Part shown: positions 6,959-8,544 of the stretch, in pieces
Layout: every line of letters begins with the position of its first letter
Numbering within the stretch: position 1 is the first letter of the stretch
Origin: Desulfobacterales bacterium
Lineage (GTDB): Bacteria > Desulfobacterota > Desulfobacteria > Desulfobacterales > JAUCGF01
NCBI GenBank assembly: GCA_029940345.1
Contig: JAOZRC010000200.1
Span: forward strand, 1 to 8,544
Length of the DNA stretch: 8,544 nucleotides
Reading direction: 5' to 3'
The notes under the pieces: model-generated
Told to the model about the DNA's origin: nothing
The model's input: the letters and a program-made list of their open reading frames with translations, nothing else
Database searches by the model: none
Program-made: the position numbers and the translations under genes

Positions 6959-6984
6959 GCTCCGTAGGAGCGGCATATTTGTAG
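6959..6984 (+). repeat. REP-like palindromic unit, copy 1
   Basis: The hairpin GCTCCGTAGGAGC (5-bp stem, GTA loop) is followed by GGCATATTTGTAG. The 13-nt tail is identical to copy 2, while the stem differs by compensating changes. Confidence 0.75.
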
Positions 6985-7009
6985 CACAATCAGCTCAAAC
7001 TATGTCGGA

Positions 7010-7035
7010 GTCCCATCGGGACGGCATATTTGTAG
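7010..7035 (+). repeat. REP-like palindromic unit, copy 2
   Basis: The hairpin GTCCCATCGGGAC (5-bp stem, ATC loop) is followed by GGCATATTTGTAG. Within 7008-7035 it pairs with 7063-7090 at 26 of 28 positions, across a 27-nt loop, giving a large stem-loop. No T-run follows, so it is not called a terminator. Confidence 0.8.
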
Positions 7036-7062
7036 TGTAATTGCGCATATTCCGTTATGTTG

Positions 7063-7088
7063 CTACAAATATACCGTCCTGATGGGAC
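7063..7088 (-). repeat. REP-like palindromic unit, copy 3 (inverted)
   Basis: On the minus strand it reads GTCCCATCAGGAC followed by GGTATATTTGTAG. It differs from copy 2 at two positions, one of which weakens the stem next to the loop. Confidence 0.75.
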
Positions 7089-7133
7089 TCTGAATGAATT
7101 GCACAGGTCGAAATAATTTAGGCTTTTCAGGAA

Positions 7134-7171
7134 CATGGATTGTGGATAACTGCATGGATTGCAGGTAAGTA
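7134..7171 (+). repeat. Degenerate 19-nt tandem repeat (CATGGATTG units)
   Basis: CATGGATTG starts at 7134 and again at 7153. The two 19-nt units agree at about 14 positions. The second unit is part of the right arm of the 41-nt inverted repeat and includes the dyad CTGCA(TGGAT)TGCAG at 7150-7164. Confidence 0.55.
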
Positions 7172-7190
7172 AAGGATTTTAAGGAAGAGG
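7150..7190 (-). repeat. Right arm of the 41-nt inverted repeat flanking the YtkA-like gene
   Basis: Reverse complement of 6359-6399 at 38 of 41 positions. It ends 11 nt before the cyclase start codon, so it forms nearly all of that gene's immediate leader. Its last bases overlap the GAGG (7187-7190) that could serve as the Shine-Dalgarno sequence. Confidence 0.85.
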
Positions 7191-7199
7191 ATTTTAAGG
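7173..7199 (+). repeat. 12-nt direct repeat in the cyclase leader
   Basis: AGGATTTTAAGG occurs at 7173-7184 and 7188-7199 (15-nt period). The second copy lies immediately before ATG 7202. Its AAGG is only 2 nt from the ATG, close for a Shine-Dalgarno sequence. GAGG at 7187-7190, 11 nt away, is the alternative. Confidence 0.65.
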
Positions 7200-7201
7200 T
7201 A

Positions 7202-8544
7202 ATGAAACCTATAAAATTCAAAACATTACAGACCCGTTTTATTGTTCTTTTGCTTCTGCCGGTGACGCTTATTTTGATTACCGCCGGCATTTTCGGATTT
7301 ATCTATATCCGTAAGGCTATGCTGGATCAATGGAATGAGGCGGCCATACTGAAACTTGAACGCGCGGCGCACACAATCGACATGCGTCTGGCAAGGCCTT
7401 TCGAATTAATGGCGCTATTTGTCGAAACAGCGGGCTTGCCTGATAGCGCGGAGTTTCAGCGACAACTCTTGCAACGTTTGGAAGCCATCCAAGGGGTTGT
7501 GCGTGTGCGCCTTCGCTGGCAAGCGGCAGAAGATCGTTCTCAGGATGCGGACCGACGCCGTGCGTTAACGGCAAACCCGTCCATGCAACCTGAGCGCATC
7601 GGGAGGGTTCCCCGGGTGACCCTGCCTGCCTATGATTCGGATTCAGGTCATAAAACCGTTGTGTTGGTCTCTGCGGCTGGTTTTGACGTTGGCGATTCGG
7701 CCAGCAGGAAAGGCGCCCGACTTGAAGTTCATCTGAAATTCGATTATCTGATGGCCGATATTATCAAGGCAGGCTGGTGGCAGAGCGACATGGCCTGCTT
7801 GATCGACCGAACAGGTGAATACATCGTCCATACGGACACTTTAATGAATAGCCGTCACCGGATCGGTGAAAATGATGATCCGTTGGAAAAGGCGGTTTTA
7901 AACCGATTGACGCGCCAAACCTCCGGCACGGTTTCTGGCGAGGGGCATCCGCCGAAAATGGTGGCCGGTTTTGCAAGCCTACAGCGGGCGCCCTGGGCGA
8001 TTGTGCTTTTTGCACCGGGCGCTAAAATACTCAAACCGATCATTCATTTCAAAAATGCTTTCATTTTAGGAAGTTTGGCACTGGTAATGATTATCCTGTT
8101 CCTGATTCGATTTCACACCGGAAAAATAGTGCGTTCGATTCAATTGCTCTCAGACAACGCCCAACAGGTGGCGCAGGGTGAATACGGCGTGCCGGTCAAA
8201 GCTGAAACGGAAGATGAAGTGGGCCTGCTGATCGGCAATTATAACCGCATGGTCGCCGGTCTCAAAGAGAGGGATTTTATACGCAACACCTTCGGACGCT
8301 ACGTCGATCCGGAAGTGGCCAGACACTTATTGGCCCATCCGGAAACCGCCCGGCTTGGCGGCCGCCGAAGCGAGGCCGTTATCATGATGTCCGATATCAG
8401 GGGCTTTACACCGTTGTCTGAGACGTTAAGCCCTGAAGAGACGATTTACATCTTAAACCGCTATTTTGAGTATATGATTCGTATCATTAATAAATACAAT
8501 GGCATCATCGTCGATTTTATCGGAGACGCCATTTTGGTCTTTTT
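7202..8544 (+). CDS. Membrane-bound sensor-HAMP-class III adenylate/guanylate cyclase, 3'-truncated by window edge
   Basis: The frame is open for 447 codons from ATG 7202 to the window end with no stop. Order of parts: TM1 (13-36); a periplasmic sensor region of about 250 residues (37-284) of the type often classed as Cache; TM2 (285-302); HAMP (about 303-357, with DEVG at 338-341); the linker NTFGRYVDPEVARHLL (362-377) typical of HAMP-linked cyclases; and the start of a class III catalytic domain (from about 391). Metal-binding D398 lies in SDIRGFT (397-403) and D442 in FIGDA (439-443), 44 residues apart as expected. The purine-recognition Lys usually found in DKFIGD is replaced here by Asp438 (VDFIGD). 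It would make cAMP or cGMP in response to an extracytoplasmic signal. The remaining catalytic residues and any effector domain lie beyond the window. A link to metal export is suggested only by proximity. Confidence 0.88.
   Translation, partial: MKPIKFKTLQTRFIVLLLLPVTLILITAGIFGFIYIRKAMLDQWNEAAILKLERAAHTIDMRLARPFELMALFVETAGLPDSAEFQRQLLQRLEAIQGVVRVRLRWQAAEDRSQDADRRRALTANPSMQPERIGRVPRVTLPAYDSDSGHKTVVLVSAAGFDVGDSASRKGARLEVHLKFDYLMADIIKAGWWQSDMACLIDRTGEYIVHTDTLMNSRHRIGENDDPLEKAVLNRLTRQTSGTVSGEGHPPKMVAGFASLQRAPWAIVLFAPGAKILKPIIHFKNAFILGSLALVMIILFLIRFHTGKIVRSIQLLSDNAQQVAQGEYGVPVKAETEDEVGLLIGNYNRMVAGLKERDFIRNTFGRYVDPEVARHLLAHPETARLGGRRSEAVIMMSDIRGFTPLSETLSPEETIYILNRYFEYMIRIINKYNGIIVDFIGDAILVF

Larger units (their letters stand above)
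6924..7110. mobile_element. MITE-like 187 bp element with 14-bp terminal inverted repeats
   Basis: CGACCTGTGCAATT (6924-6937) is exactly complementary to AATTGCACAGGTCG (7097-7110). Between them lie three copies of a small palindromic repeat, two direct and one inverted. The element begins 2 nt after the stop of the YtkA-like gene. It is non-coding and has no transposase. AAATA occurs at 6916-6920 and 7111-7115, but the left copy is 3 nt off the terminal repeat, so it is weak as a target duplication. It could instead be a structured 3' RNA region. It occupies most of the 280 bp gap before the cyclase gene. Confidence 0.6.

Noticed and set aside
6430..6987. 185-codon open frame on the minus strand across the YtkA-like gene
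   Set aside because: The His-rich antisense product mirrors Met (ATG/CAT) codons of the real gene, and it has no ribosome binding site or family resemblance.
7008..7090. Rho-independent terminator
   Set aside because: The stem-loop is strong but long-looped and is not followed by a T-run on either strand.
6916..7115. AAATA as a target-site duplication around the 187 bp element
   Set aside because: The left copy is 3 nt away from the terminal repeat and a 5-nt AT-rich match is expected by chance.
7063..8043. Several minus-strand open frames under the cyclase
   Set aside because: The plus strand encodes a continuous TM-sensor-TM-HAMP-cyclase protein that explains the region.

Overview
This 8.5 kb stretch looks like part of a chromosome or large replicon from a Gram-negative anaerobe-type lineage, most plausibly Desulfobacterota (the former Deltaproteobacteria). 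That placement is an inference. It rests on the style of the tripartite efflux proteins, the membrane-bound class III cyclase and intergenic repeat families that I recall from such genomes. No rRNA, tRNA, CRISPR array or transposase gene is visible.

Layout, all on the + strand: (1) the 3' part of a TolC/CusC-type outer-membrane efflux protein (1-1224); (2) a 149 bp gap carrying a degenerate heptamer repeat and an inverted repeat; (3) a CusB-type periplasmic adaptor with an N-terminal heavy-metal-binding motif and a repeated acidic tail (1374-2768); (4) a CusA-type RND metal pump, joined to the adaptor by an ATGA overlap (2765-6274); (5) a 191 bp gap with a second heptamer array and one arm of a 41-nt inverted repeat; (6) a small secreted Met/His-rich YtkA/FixH-like protein (6466-6921); (7) a 280 bp gap holding a 187 bp element with 14-bp terminal inverted repeats and nested palindromes, then the second 41-nt arm; (8) the 5' part of a membrane-bound sensor-HAMP-adenylate/guanylate cyclase that runs off the window (7202-8544).

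Genes 1, 3, 4 and 6 form a coherent monovalent copper/silver export set. CusA would pump the metal, CusB would bridge the periplasm, the TolC-type protein would form the outer-membrane duct, and the small Met/His-rich protein is a candidate periplasmic metal carrier in the place CusF holds in E. coli. The pump keeps the methionine triad and proton-relay residues of E. coli CusA. It is about 120 residues longer because of two discrete insertions: a 59-residue segment with two hydrophobic stretches between TM6 and TM7, and a 66-residue Trp-rich segment in the porter domain that contains an internal duplication still visible in the DNA. The cyclase may be unrelated to metal export.

The most unusual non-coding signal is repeat density. 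Every gap between genes is occupied by repeats, and copies of one family supply the stop codon and last residues of both the outer-membrane protein and CusA.
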